Assembly: GCF_949628265.1 (NCBI RefSeq)
Contig: NC_088787.1
Location: forward strand, 5,446,501-5,510,500
Reading direction: 5' to 3'
Origin: Cloeon dipterum
Taxonomy: Eukaryota; Arthropoda; Insecta; Ephemeroptera; Baetidae
Length of the DNA: 64,000 bases
The position numbers and the translations under genes are program-made. This document shows, piece after piece, positions 1 through 11,086 of the stretch (within the stretch, counting starts at the first letter, position 1; the number at the start of each line of letters is the position of its first letter). The notes below the pieces were generated by a model, which did no database searches, was not told where the DNA came from, and was given only the letters and a program-made list of their open reading frames with translations.

Positions 1-69
1 ACAGTCTGTATGGCAAATTCATCATTTTCTGCATCGGAAGAGGGTCCATCGTATTCGGGATCTTCGGTA

Positions 70-752
70 TCAACCTGTCGGCATGGCTGCTGCCTCCAGG
101 TAAAACCCTGACACAGCCGTTGCGACGGGAATCTGGAAATCTGGCGCTTTCTTGGAATAGAGTTTATCTTTATAATTGATGTGGCAAGTTTTCTGGTCGT
201 CAACCTGTTAAATGAGTCACAATTAGAATAAATAATGCAAACTATCAAGATTATTTTAAATACCATGCCACACAAACGCATTCCATCGATCATAAAGCTG
301 CCAATTTTAATTTGTTTTGATTCGTCTAAGCTGTCCGTAGCCACCATGCCTTTTTCGAAATTAAATTGACAACCGGCAAATTCGATGTTTTTTTGCACGA
401 GCACTTCGAAATTTTCGGTCTGGAACGGCTGCAGCTCCTTAGAAACGTATCCAACGCCATCGAAAGCGTATCCTGCATGTGAATGAGGATTTTCAATTGA
501 AATTGTCAATTCATATTTTACCAAAAACCCTTACCTGGGAGAAAATAGCCTTCGTGATACGTTCTGGCCACAACAATCGCACGATTTCCCTTCGATATGC
601 CGCACAATATGAAGCCAGCAATTGTTGATGGGACCATATTTTTTGAGTAGTAATATATCCACATTGTGTACGCGTGCTCAACAGAACCGTCTCGATCGAT
701 AGAAAAGTCTTGACTAATATTATAACGAGGCCGTGCAGCAGAAATACTCCAC
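70..752 (-). CDS. DM9-type (DUF3421-like) protein, 3' exons, partial
   Basis: Three exons on the minus strand fit by phase and splice sites: 752..535, 472..264 and 204..70. The first ends in CCAG before GTAAGG, the second ends in GGCATG before GTATTT, and the third follows TTTAACAG. The peptide contains MVPSTIAGFILCG, then AIVVARTYHEGYFLPG across the first junction, then GYVSKELQPF. This resembles the DM9 pattern (VPSGAVVGG.., VGRA.H.G...PGK.., YVPYGG.E), a family often tied to lectin-like binding and immunity in invertebrates. The family call comes from motif likeness only. The 5' end is unclear because a stop lies just upstream of the CAG at 753-755. The 3' end is also unclear: reading on gives a stop at 70-72, but skipping a 40-nt stretch would open a second acidic frame to the window edge. 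A related fragment lies at 5549-5854. Confidence 0.55.
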
Positions 753-1904
753 CTGGCCTTTCATGAATTTCACAAATGTCTGCAATCCAGTGAAATTCTG
801 GAAATTCTCTCGGAATATCGTCAAATGCATTTCTCTAGAAATTTAAGGAATTCTGTCAAATATGGAATTCAAAAAATGAAGCCACATTTCTTCTTTTGTA
901 AATCTGATTTCCTGGTCTTTTTAATCAGATTCAAATGGAAATTAACATCTGTAATTTTTCTGTTAAAATATCTGAACACTGATTTAAAAATAATCGTTTA
1001 CACGTGATTTTATATATAAATTCCTTAGGAAGAAATATTCAAACACTTCTTGTTCTGTTTTCCTTGAAGCTGTAAATATCACTCATTCTATAAAAAGTTA
1101 AAAGCCTTCGCAAAAAATCCAGACAATTTGTGCTGTTGCATTTTGATGAATTCCTGATATTTTTCGAATGAATTCTCTTGGCTCCGAATACTTTAATCTG
1201 AGGTGAATGCATTTTTTGCGCGTAGGAAGCCACAAAATTCCTATTTGTGAATGTTTTCATCGAACATGAACATCCCTCGCATATTCTCTCTGAATTTAGT
1301 AAAATGAAAAATGTCAACGCATTCTAGAAATATTAGGGATTCTATTAAAAGCAATGATCATTTGCTAAAAACCTATAAGGAAATAAAATTCAAACACCGG
1401 TCTTGCTCTGTTCTCCTTAATATTCGCATTTTGTTTGTAAGTTTGATTGGTCTTTAAAAATATAATTGAAGGGGTAAAAACTCGTCAGATTTGTTTTAGA
1501 GCTGATTATTCATAATTTCGTTACACTCCATCATTTTGTGCGGGAAAAATTAGTATGGATAAAGTCTCAAATCGCATCACTTTTTGAGCGTTTCAAAGAA
1601 CTTCGACTATAGTTTCATCTTTTTAATGATCCATAAGAAATTTCCCTTCAGAAATTTGGTCTGGAAAAAGCACGTACAGCAGCAGCAGTAAAGTATTTAG
1701 GTTTAAATTTTCTCTGAGATAGTAGATTTTCCAATTTTTTTTATTATCTCACATCATAATGTTCTAGAAGTTTAAGTTTTACTTTTACTAAAGTGGTTTT
1801 TACAGCCATAGAAAGTCTGAAAGATTCTAGATTGGAACATCATCTTGGCTCGAAAAATTTTCATTTTGGACAATGATTTTTTTTTAAATGAAATCTGCTG
1901 TGTT
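753..1904. other. Intergenic, no gene seen
   Basis: AT-rich sequence with only short open frames that start at non-ATG codons and show no family likeness or splice-supported continuation. Upstream exons of the DM9-type gene could lie here but I could not place them. Confidence 0.5.
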
Positions 1905-2842
1905 GGAAACTATGTTTATAAACTCTTAAGAAAGGAAGGCTATTTCCTCCTTTTTATAAAAGCTACAATTGTTTGAAAATTAAATGTTTTTATATTCCCC
2001 TTGAATTAAGCGTCTTCAGATATTTTAACCCGTTTTATTCAGCTCAAAAACCAGTTGGATGCAATGCGACATCTATAAGAGTAGTGATTATGCTTCACTA
2101 AAAATACATTTATAATGCAATAAGTTATTAGAGCTGATATTGACACTGCATTTTAACTTTTTAACACGTTTATTTATTTCGCACTATTATTTTGTTCTGT
2201 CAGTTTTGCAATTACTTAAAGAGATTAATGATTCGCGGTCGTGTTCTGCTTCCCCTATCATTTTTTGCCCTTTTTATCCCTGTCCTCGGTCCTCGGAGCG
2301 GGAAGGGAGCGCACTGCACTAGAACGAATGCTGAATTCCGAGTGCAAATAACACCGCGAACGGATAACATTGGCGCCCCAGGCCGCACATTTCAGGGACC
2401 CAGCCCACTCAAGGGCCACTTGCCTCCACACCGAGGACTTTTTTGAAACGATTCATTTCATTTTTCTAATGACAAACTTAAGAAATAATCTCGATATATA
2501 ATTCCGTCAAGCTCTCTGTTTGAAGAAACAAACAATCGGTTTTAATAAGCCTTAACCTGATTTTCCAACAACCATGCTGGCCAGTTCAATGTAAAAATTG
2601 GGAATTTATATTTAATTCTTAAATTATAACTACCGTTATTTTCAAGTTAAATTGTTTCAATCTTTTTGGATATATTTTCAACTTTTAAATATATAAGTTC
2701 AACAATACAATTATTAAGCAGTGCTTTCAATAATATCTGTTCAAACATTTAACATAATAAGATATTCAGGGAACACACAGTGTGCGACAAAAAATTGTAT
2801 TTTATCGAGGACCGTTGTCGAAGAAACACGTACGTTTTCAGA

Positions 2843-5149
2843 ATGGCCACGAACGACGATATCCTGCTGAAATTGACAGCGAGCAAGATGAACATCCACC
2901 GAAGCACCAAGTTGGAGACGATTGCGACTCAAAGCATCGTGAGGAACCTCGATTCGTTCCTCGATCCGAAATACTCCGAAACACGGCACGTCATGCTTCT
3001 TCGTGAGTTTTTTTTACAAGTTTATTGCAATCGCTATATTGAACAGTTTTGTTGATCCGCAGCGATTGCTCTGCGAAATATTGTTTTGCGGCAGTGGCTG
3101 ATGCTGACTCTGTTTGCTGAAAAACAACACAAATGGTATCTTTCAAACGACGACTGCGTCGAAATTTTGGAAAAAAGAATGAAAGTTTTCCAGAGTTTAG
3201 TCAGCTGCCATACTTTGGAACTTGATCTCACCCCTTTCATCGAAGACTGTTCCAATTTTTTGGCCAGTGAACACCTCTTAGAGGTAAGAATCCGATTTTT
3301 GTCATTTGAAACTATATATAGTGTAAATATAAATGTTATTTTTCAGTATTTTAAACCAATTGGGGCCAAAGCTAGCAATCTCAAAGTTCTGATTATATTA
3401 GAAAGCATCCGAACTCTCAGGGAGAAAAACAAAAGACTGTGCAACGCGATCGGCAAGTTGCAGAATCTGACAACATTGAATATTTCGAATACTGATATAG
3501 ATTACACAAATCTGAAAGAAATGTGTAAAAATCTGAAAAGCTTGACGCACCTCTCAACAAAAATAAATTTCGATCAATATTTTGACGAATCAAACGAACG
3601 TGAGATCGAAGAGTTGCAGATCTTCTCAAACTTGATTGTTTTTGAAAATGACGACGAAAATAAGATGTTCACGTTAAATTGCATCCAACACCTTCCCAAG
3701 CTGCAGTGTTTTGGCTATTTGGGATTTCCAAAACTGAACACTTACATGATTGAAGAGTTGCTTGATCGCTGCCCTAACCAGAAATTTGCTTTGACTCGAA
3801 TGTTAATAACAGTACCGTCCAACAAGGAAATTCACCTGAATTTTCCTGATGTGAACGATCTCAAGGTACTATTTTTTCTAAACGTTTATTCTAATGCCCA
3901 GACACATTTATTGTCTATAGAAATTGTATTTTTATATTTTGTTTGATTTCTTTTCGAAAAGTTTCTTTTTCGTTTTTTGTTTTTGAAATATACAATAAAA
4001 ATAAAAAAATTCAAATTCTTCTTACATAAATAAAAAATGCGTATAAACTGATCAATTTTTTATTTATTTTAGGTTCGTTGTGATCGTAGTGACAACTTCA
4101 TCACAAACACGCTGCCAAAGTTTTCAAAAATTGAAAATTTGAGCATAGAAGACTTCCACTCGGTAGACAGGGTTATCCCATACCTCGATGCTTATGGGCA
4201 CGGTCTACATTCGCTCAGATTATATCATTGCAGTTGTCAGTTAAAATTAAGTTCCATTCTCGACCGTTGCCCTAAACTTCAAAGCCTTTTCTTGGAATAC
4301 GTTTCTATACTGTCAGAATGCTCGAGACCGGATGTTCACTCGTTTTCGACAGGATTGAAAGAATTAGATTGGCGTCCAAGGTAAGCCAGTTTTCTTGAGC
4401 TTCAATCCTTAAGGGAGACCTGCAAATTTATATTTGACTCTGGCTGAGGGTCGAATTAGGTTGTGCAGCTGAAACACTCGGTCGAAAATCACAATTACCG
4501 TAAAAACCGTTAATTTAGCAGCTCATCTAGGCATGGGTCTACAGCCAAATAGTATCAAAATAAAGCCGATTATGCCCAATCAGAGAGCCGCCCCATGCTC
4601 TGATTCGATCTTGTAGCACTTTTTGGCTTGTATAATATATGTTCTGGGCAAAAATAGCGATTTTTTGCTGGTGTTGATGAATTTGTTGACCGAGTGATTC
4701 GACAGCCGCGCCTTAATCGGGCCTCAGGAGATTCAAAAGCTAAAAATATACTACGTGAATAATATTGCTACCAATATTTCAGATTTTTTGAAGACCCTGA
4801 AGACCGTACACCACTGTTATTGGACATTCTATCAGTGCCCACATTAGAATGCGTGACTCTTGACATGATATGCGAAAATTTCCACCTAGAAGACATTGAA
4901 AAGTTGACGGCCATGGTCACGTCACGGCAGATTCTAGGCAACCTCAAACGCTTGAAGATATTTGTGTATTGCATTAATCATCGTGTGTTTTACGCGCTCA
5001 GTGATTTCATCAAAAGCGCATCCGCCTTTCTGCCGCATTTAACTGACCTAGAAACTAATATTCTCTCCGACGTCAAGATTGAAATGAACTCAGAAGCTTC
5101 TTCGGAGATTACGACCCTAAAAAAATTTATTGATGTTTATCAAAACTAG
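2843..5149 (+). CDS. LRR protein A, 524 aa, five exons
   Basis: Exons: 2843-3002, 3063-3283, 3347-3865, 4073-4380 and 4783-5149. All junctions are GT-AG and the phases join without a stop, giving 524 residues. I start at the ATG of MATNDDILL because the mirrored copy B keeps it, whereas the upstream ATG at 2780 is not conserved. Residues 1-127 form a leucine-rich helical N-terminus of no recognised family. Residues from about 164 carry leucine-rich repeats, for example LQNLTTLNIS followed by LKSLTHLS, and more follow in exons 4 and 5 (LSSILDRCPKLQSLFLEY). The architecture resembles F-box/LRR substrate receptors, but no clear F-box is visible. Intron 3 (3866-4072) is AT-rich and intron 4 contains a foldback element. 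The inverted paralogue B at 7540-9717 differs by small in-frame changes. The function is unknown and protein binding is inferred from the repeat class. Confidence 0.88.
4444..4727. mobile_element. Foldback MITE in intron 4 of LRR gene A
   Basis: The ends are imperfect inverted repeats of about 40 bp: CTGAGGGTCGAATTAGG... with ACACTCGGTC at the left, and GACCGAGTG...CGGGCCTCAG at the right. There is no coding capacity. The same element sits at the same intron position in gene B (7965-8247), so it inserted before the inverted duplication. Confidence 0.75.
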
Positions 5150-5277
5150 TAATTGAAATGTAAATCATTTGCTTCTGTTGATGAATCGCTTTTTTTCTGC
5201 AAATCGATCTACTTTTATTGTTAGTAAAATTGGATCTGTCTTCCTAATAAATTAATTTTTGTCAATGAAGAGAGTTC

Positions 5278-5545
5278 TCTTAATTTGTTATTCTGTTAAA
5301 TGTCTTTACATATATTATTGGAAGCACTGTTTAAATATCATATTGTTTAACTTGTATATTTAAAAGTTGAAAATATTTATAAAATGGATTTGGAACGATT
5401 TAACTTGAAAATACTGGCAGGTGTAGCTTAGAATTAAATATAAATCCCCAATTTTTACATTGAACTCTGGCCAGTATGGTTGTTGGAAAATCAGACTACA
5501 GGTTAAGGTTAATTTAAACCGATTGTTTATTTCTTCAAACAGAGC
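5278..5545 (+). repeat. Extra copy of the LRR-gene upstream repeat
   Basis: About 270 bp that matches the region upstream of gene B (9795-10060, same strand) and of gene A (2520-2780, opposite strand). Landmarks are ATACTGGCAGGTGTAGCTTA and GGTTGTTGGAAAATCAG, and the copy ends in TTCTTCAAACAGA. It lies directly after the 3' end of gene A and directly before the DM9 fragment. Confidence 0.8.
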
Positions 5546-5548
5546 AAA

Positions 5549-5854
5549 ATGTCGAATTGGAGAGATTACAACACCAACAACTTGACGGGCAATAGTGCGA
5601 TTAATGTGTCAGAACTAATTAAAATTTGCAGCTTTTTGATCGATATGCGTTTTTGTGGCATGGTACTTTTAGAAATGTGATGTTTTGTATTTTTATTATA
5701 AATTTGACGCAATTACTAGGTTGACGACCAGAATGTCTGCTTCGTCAACTTTTTCGGTCAACTCCGTTCCAAGAATGCGCCAGAATTCCAGGTTCTTGTA
5801 GAAATCACGCCAAATCGAAGAATACAATTCCGAACATTTAGTATCGCATGCTGA
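5549..5854 (+). pseudogene. DM9-type fragment fused to an LRR-gene upstream repeat
   Basis: Two exons, 5549-5662 and 5720-5854, read from ATG to TGA with a good GT-AG intron at the same point as in the DM9 gene at 70-752. The two loci share the exon end (SFLIDMRFCGM here, SFMIDGMRLCGM there) and the next exon start (VDDQNVC here, VDDQKTC there). The core DM9 motif found upstream in the other gene is missing, and the first 27 or so residues are not recognisable. The result is an 82-residue open frame. I read it as a 5'-truncated relic. Because it lies behind a copy of the LRR promoter repeat and keeps its frame, a small expressed chimera is possible. Confidence 0.6.
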
Positions 5855-6688
5855 AAAATTGTTTTTGGTCAAAACGCTCTAAGATGGTAAACCTGCTTTA
5901 AAAAAGATTTTTAGAATGCTATGACATAAATTTTATGAACAACTGCATTTGATATAACTGTAAAAAACGATACTTTTCTTAGACAGCGCCATCTACACGC
6001 TGTTAATATGGGCTATCACACCGAAACGTATATTTATTATGTCTTGGTCTGACCCAAGATATCATACAGTCGAATATGTAGAAAATCATGTTGGAGTAGG
6101 TTTCAAATATATTTAAAACGATGATTTATTCCTAAAAACTGGCCGTTTAATTAAAAAACACCAAATAGAAGAGCTTTTGACTCAATGACTTTTACCTTTG
6201 AAGATTAAAAGAGTTTATCATTTAATTTCAAGTCCCCTGTGGGTAATTCTTTCAATCTGCATTTATCAATTTTTAAAAATTCCTTATAATTAAAATTACT
6301 TTTAGGTTACACACTTATGAAAATTGTACTAAAGGAATTCACATCTCAAACATTCAATAGGAATATCACAAACATTTTCATAGGTATGAAGACGAAACAA
6401 CTTTTGCTGGATTGTGAGCGGATTCCAAGAACCTAAATATTTTAAAATCTAGTCGGTTTTGCAGGTATTTGGCAGAATGAAATTAAATTGTGAGCTCTCC
6501 CTTCACAATTATTTAAAATAAATTCATGTCTTTTCAAAAATGCGAGTTCAGATATTTTAATATATAAATTTCAGACTATAATTTCCACATTTTTGCTCAA
6601 AAAGATCAGGAAATCAGGTATACCAAAGAAAAAATGCAGCTTGATTTTTCAAATTCCACTTCATAGAATCCCTGATTTATTATTAGAG
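5855..6688. other. Spacer of the inverted repeat, no gene seen
   Basis: AT-rich. I see no supported gene. A short GACAGCGCCATCTAC motif near 5981 resembles transposon ends seen elsewhere in the window but has no visible partner. Confidence 0.4.
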
Positions 6689-6910
6689 CTAAAAAGGAAG
6701 TTTAAAATCAAAAGTGTCGAAAGTGTCGTGTAATTTCTTCAAGTCGGGATTGTGCGTGTGCGGCCACTTGTCCAGCCTGATCTTGAACTTGTCGTCCGAG
6801 GGCTGCTCCTTGTAGCGCTCAATGCGAGCCTCGCACCCTTTTTGCACGCAAATGTACGTCTGCCGCAAAGTTATCGAGGTCGGCCACATGACGAAGCGGA
6901 AGGTTTCGCC
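6689..6910 (-). pseudogene. FLYWCH-like zinc-finger relic
   Basis: On the minus strand the peptide MWPTSITLRQTYICVQKGCE continues through RIERYKEQPSDDK to WPHTHNPDLKK. It keeps the Cys-x4-Cys and His-x-His ligands. Homology to the intact copy at 48149-48556 begins around AACCTTCCGCTTCGTC. The upstream half is scrambled and has no start codon. At the 3' side about 105 nt present in the intact copy are missing: the frame jumps from HDTF straight into what is 3' UTR there (GATTTTAAACTT), giving an aberrant tail and stop. This is a dead copy. Confidence 0.85.
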
Positions 6911-7411
6911 GGCTCGGACCAGCAGACGGTTTCACATGAGCGTCGACAATTAAGGAGAAATCTTCCTGCGTTTGTTGCAGGTTTAATTAATATTGAGAGC
7001 AATATTTTAATTTTATTTATTCAAATTGCTACACCAGTTGAAAAATTGGGCCAGCGTCATGTTTGATGTAATTGTCTCCTTCAATTTATTATATCCTGAT
7101 CGAATTATCAGCTCGTCTTAATTTTGTCCGTTATCTTTCCAGATAGAGCGCATCGAAATTGGCAAAGAATTCTCTTCGCAAAAACAATCTGCGCTTTTAA
7201 TCATAGAAATAAGCTGATCAACTTTTCTCGGCGCCTCATCACTGTTTATGTGAAAACAAAAATGTCTCGCATATATAGCACGTTTATTCAATTTTAAACT
7301 GCACCCAAGTGCCAATTGTGAGAGAAAATCAGGAAATGCTTTGGCCACCCTGTTGACCAAACTTCAATCAGCAACACTGCATTCTTCTACATTATTAGCC
7401 TGGTAAAAATA
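6911..7411. other. Spacer, no gene seen; partly duplicated at 25.9 kb
   Basis: No supported gene. The stretch 7262-7411 (CGTTTATTCAATTTTAAACT through CTTCTACATTATTAGCC) recurs at 25893-26020, followed in both places by the 3' part of an LRR gene. The two places are therefore copies of one segment. Confidence 0.6.
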
Positions 7412-7539
7412 CAAAACTCTCTTCAGTGACAAAAATTAATTTATTAGAAAGACAGATCAAATTTTACTAACAATAAAAGAAGATCGATTTGCAGATAAAG
7501 CGATTCATCAACAGAAGCAAATGATTTACATTTGAATTA

Positions 7540-9717
7540 CTAGTTTTGATAAACATCAATAAATTTTTTTAGGGTCGTAATCTCCGAAGAAGCTTCTGAG
7601 TTCATTTCAATCTTGACTTCGGTGAGAATATTAGTTTCTAGGTCAGTTAAATGCGGCAGAAAGGCGGATGCGTTTTTGATGAAATCACTGAGCGCGTAAA
7701 ACACACGATGATTAATGTCACTATTCATGATATACACAAATATCTTCAAGCGTTTGAGGTTGCCTAGAATCTGCCGTGACGTGACCATGGCAGTCAACTT
7801 TCCAATGTCTTCTAGGTGAAAATTTTCGCACCTAATGTCCAGAGTTACGCATTCTAATGTGGGCACTGATAGAATGTCCAATAACAGTGGTGCACGGCCT
7901 TCACAAAATCTGAAGTATTGGTAACAATATTATTCACGTAGTATATTTTTAGCTTTTGAATCTCCTGAGGCCCGATTAAGGTGCGGCTGTCGAATCACTC
8001 GGTCAACAATTCATCAACACCAGCAAAAAATCGCTATTTTTGCCCAGAACATTATATTATACAAGCCAAAAAGTGCTACAAGATCGAATCAGAGCATGGG
8101 GCGGCTCTCTGATTGGGCATAATAGGCTTTATTTTAATACTTTTTTCTGTAGATCCATGCCTAGATGAGCTGCTAAATTAACGGTTTTTACGGTAATTGT
8201 GATTTTCGACCGAGTGTTTCAGCTGCACAACCTAATTCGACCCTCAGCCAGAGTCAAAATATAAATTTGCAGGTCGACTTTAAGGATAGAGCTCAAGAAA
8301 ACTGGCTTACCTTGGATACCAATCTAATTCTTTCAATCCTGTCGAAAACGAGTGAACGTCCGGTCTCTCGCATTCTGGCAGTATGGAAAAGTATTTCAAG
8401 AAAAGGTTTTGAAGTTTTGGGCAACGGTCGAGAATGGAACTTAATTTTAACTGGCCACAGCAATGATGTAATGTGAGCGAATGTAGACCGTGCCCATATG
8501 CATCGAGGTATGGGATAACCCTGTCTTCCGAGGGGAAGTCTGCTAAGAACAGAATTTCAATTTTTGAAAACTTCGGCAGCGTGTTTGGGATGGTAGAATC
8601 ATCACGATCACAATAATAAACCTTAAATAAATAAGAAAATTAATCAGAAAATTAATAGAAAATAAATGTGTCTGGGCATTAGAATAAACGTTTAGAAAAA
8701 TAAGTACCTTGAGATCATTCACATCAGGAAAATTCAGGTGAATTTCCTTGTTGGACGGTGCTGTTACTAACATTCGCGTCAAAGCAAATTTCTGGTTAGG
8801 GCAGCGATCAAGCAACTTTCCAATCATGGAAGTGTTCAGTGTTAGAAATCCCAAACGGCCAGTACACTGCAGCTTGGGAAGGTGTTGGATGCAATTTAAC
8901 GTGAACATCTCATTTTTGCCGTCAGTTTGAAAAAAAATCAAATTTGAGAAGATCTGCAACTCCTCGATCTCACGTTCGTTTAATTCGTCAAAATATTGAT
9001 CGAAATTTATTCTTGTTGAGAGGTGCGTCAAGCTTTTCAGATTTTTACACATTTTCTTCAGATTTGTGTAATCTATTTCAGTATTCGAAATATTCAATGT
9101 TGTCAGATTCTGCAACTTGCCGATCGCGTTGCACAGTCTTTTGTTTTTCTCCCTGAGAGTTCGGATGCTTTCTAATATAATCAGAACTTTGAGATTGCTA
9201 GCTTTGGCGCCAATAAGTTTAAAATACTGAAAAAAAATCCATTATATAGTTTCAAATGAAAAAATTTAATTCTTACCTCTAAGAGGTGTTCACTGGCCAA
9301 AAAATTGCAACAGTCTTGGGTGAAAGGGGTGAGATCAACTTCCAAAGTATGGCAGCTGACTAAACTCTGGAAAACTTTCATTCTTTTTTCCAAGATTTCG
9401 TCGCAGTCGTCGTTTGAAAGATACCGTTTGTGTTGTTTTTCAGCAAACAGAGTCATCATCAGCCACTGCCGCAAAACAATATTTCGCAGAGCAATCGCTG
9501 CGGATCAACAAAACTGTTCAATATAGCGATTGCAATAAACTTGTAAAAAAAACTCACGAAGAAGCATGACGTGCCGTGTTTCGGAGTATTTCGGATCGAG
9601 GAACGAATCGATGTTCCTCACGATGCTTTGAGTCGCAATCGTCTCCAACTTGGTACTTCGGTGGATGCTCATCTTGCTCGCTGCCAATTTCAGCAGGATC
9701 TCATCGTTCGTGGCCAT
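7540..9717 (-). CDS. LRR protein B, 526 aa, five exons
   Basis: Exons, in transcript order: 9717-9558, 9497-9277, 9226-8708, 8621-8311 and 7909-7540. All junctions are GT-AG with matching phases, giving 526 residues from MATNDEILLK to FIDVYQN. It is the mirror copy of gene A, with identical exon phases. Differences are in-frame: one residue more in exon 4 (VYYCDRDD), and in exon 5 three fewer after RFCEG and four more in VYIMNSDINHR. Gene A has a 63-nt intron 2 that happens to be open; here intron 2 carries stops, which confirms that it is an intron. Keeping both reading frames through 1.58 kb of coding sequence argues that both copies are or were recently functional. The LRR fold is inferred from repeated LxxLxxLxLS-like segments. 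No catalytic motif is seen. Confidence 0.88.
7965..8247. mobile_element. Foldback MITE in intron 4 of LRR gene B
   Basis: Same element as 4444-4727 in reverse complement, with ends CTGAGGCCCGATTAAGG and CGACCCTCAG. It is retained in the mirrored intron. Confidence 0.75.
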
Positions 9718-10644
9718 TCTGTAGACGCGTGTAGACGTACGTGTTTCTTCGACAACGGGCCTGGATAAAATACAATTTTTTGTCGCACACTGTGTGTTCT
9801 CTGAATTTGTTATTCTGTTAAATGTTTTTTCAGATATTATTGAGAGCACTGCCTAATTAATATATTGTTTCACTTGACGATATTTAAAAATTGAAACTAT
9901 GTACAAAACGGATTTGAAACAATTTAACTTGAAAATACTGGCAGGTGTAGCTTAGAGTTTAATATAAATTCCCAATTTTTACATTGAACTGGCCAGCATG
10001 GTTGTTGGAAAATCAGGTTAAGGCTTATTAAACCCGATTGTTTATTTCTTCAAACAGATGAGAGCTTCACGGAATTATATCGAGATTATTTCTTAATTTT
10101 GTCATTAGAAAAATGAAATGAATCGTTTCAAAAAAGTCCTCGGTGTGGAGGCAAGTGGCCCTTCAGTGGGCTGGGTCCCTGAAATGTGCGGCCTGGGGAG
10201 CCAATGTTATCCGTTCGCGGTGTTATTTGCACTCGGAATTCAGCATTCGTTCTAGTGCAGTGCGCGCGCCCTTCCCGCTCCGAGGACAGGGATAAAAAGA
10301 GCAAAAAATTTTAGGGGAAGCAGAACACGACCGCGAATCTCTTTAAGTAATTGCAAAACTGACAGGACAAATAATAATAAATCGAAATATATAAACGTGT
10401 TAAAAAGTTAAAATGCAGTGTCAATATCAGCTCTAATAACTTATTGCATTATAAATGTATTTTTAGTGAAGCATAATCACTACTCTTATAAATGTCGCAT
10501 TGCATCCAACTGGTTTTTGAGCTGTATAAAACGGGTTAAAATATCTGACGACGCAATTCAAGGGGAAAATAAAAACATATAATTTTCAAACAATTGTAGC
10601 TTATAAAAGGGAAGAAATAGCCTTCCTTTCTCAAGTGTTTATAA

Positions 10645-10837
10645 ACATATTTTCCATCATAGCATTCTTGATCCATTTCCATAATATGTTTTTAATTCAA
10701 ACAATATTCGAAAACGTCGACTAGATATAAAAATAACTTGACTTTGGGACTCATTAGGGCATTTGATCCGCGTCAGCCAAGCCAACAGTCAAACTCGTTT
10801 GGAGCAACAGATCAATCATTTTTGCCTCAAAAACAGG
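10645..10837 (+). promoter_or_regulatory. Promoter and noncoding first exon of LRR copy C
   Basis: An upstream block (TTGATCCATTTCCATAATAT then GTTTTTAATTCAAACAAT) is followed by a TATA box (GATATAAAAATAAC, 10724-10737). About 25-30 bp further lies a likely start site, ACTCATTAG near 10752. A leader containing CAGCCAAGCCAACAG and TTTGGAGCAACAGAT ends at the splice donor CAGG before GTAAAT (10838). The same order is present upstream of copies D and E. Confidence 0.75.
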
Positions 10838-11086
10838 GTAAATCTCAAATCTATGCGTTTTTCAAATTATGTGTGCTTCAATCGCCATTGAAATGTTTTT
10901 GCTAACGTTTTAAAGGCCTAAGTTGACTAGTAATTAAAAATAAATTAGAAAATTCGTGAGTCAGATATCTCAGCGGAATAATTCTTTCGAAAACATGCTT
11001 ACGATGGCGCCATCTACTGGAAAAACTACAATTTTCCAGCGAATAACATATTTTTCAATCTGTTTCAGACAGATTTAGGACTTACA

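Larger units (their letters stand above)
1905..5276. repeat. Left arm of a 3.3 kb inverted repeat
   Basis: The arm matches, in reverse complement, about 7412-10660. Outer landmarks are GTTTATAAACTCTTAAGAAA near 1913 and its counterpart near 10630. Inner landmarks are the AGACAGATC/GATCTGTCTT segments near 5235 and 7450. It carries the whole LRR gene A, its upstream region and its intron transposon. Small indels and substitutions separate the arms, so the copy is not brand new. Confidence 0.9.
7412..10660. repeat. Right arm of the 3.3 kb inverted repeat
   Basis: Reverse-complement partner of 1905-5276, carrying LRR gene B, its upstream region and its intron element. The whole palindrome (arms plus a roughly 2.1 kb spacer) spans about 8.8 kb. 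Confidence 0.9.

Noticed and set aside
2140-2446. Two overlapping frames in a GC-richer stretch (mirrored near 10140-10330)
   Set aside because: Frames are not conserved between the two arms of the inverted repeat and overlap each other. More likely upstream noncoding sequence.
5945-6010. GACAGCGCCATCTACACGCT motif resembling MITE family 1 ends (also GATGGCGCCATCTAC near 11003)
   Set aside because: Only about 12-15 bp match and no partner end or body is visible, so no element is called.
8267-8476. Plus-strand frame over exon 4 of gene B
   Set aside because: Antisense to a coding exon of the LRR gene.
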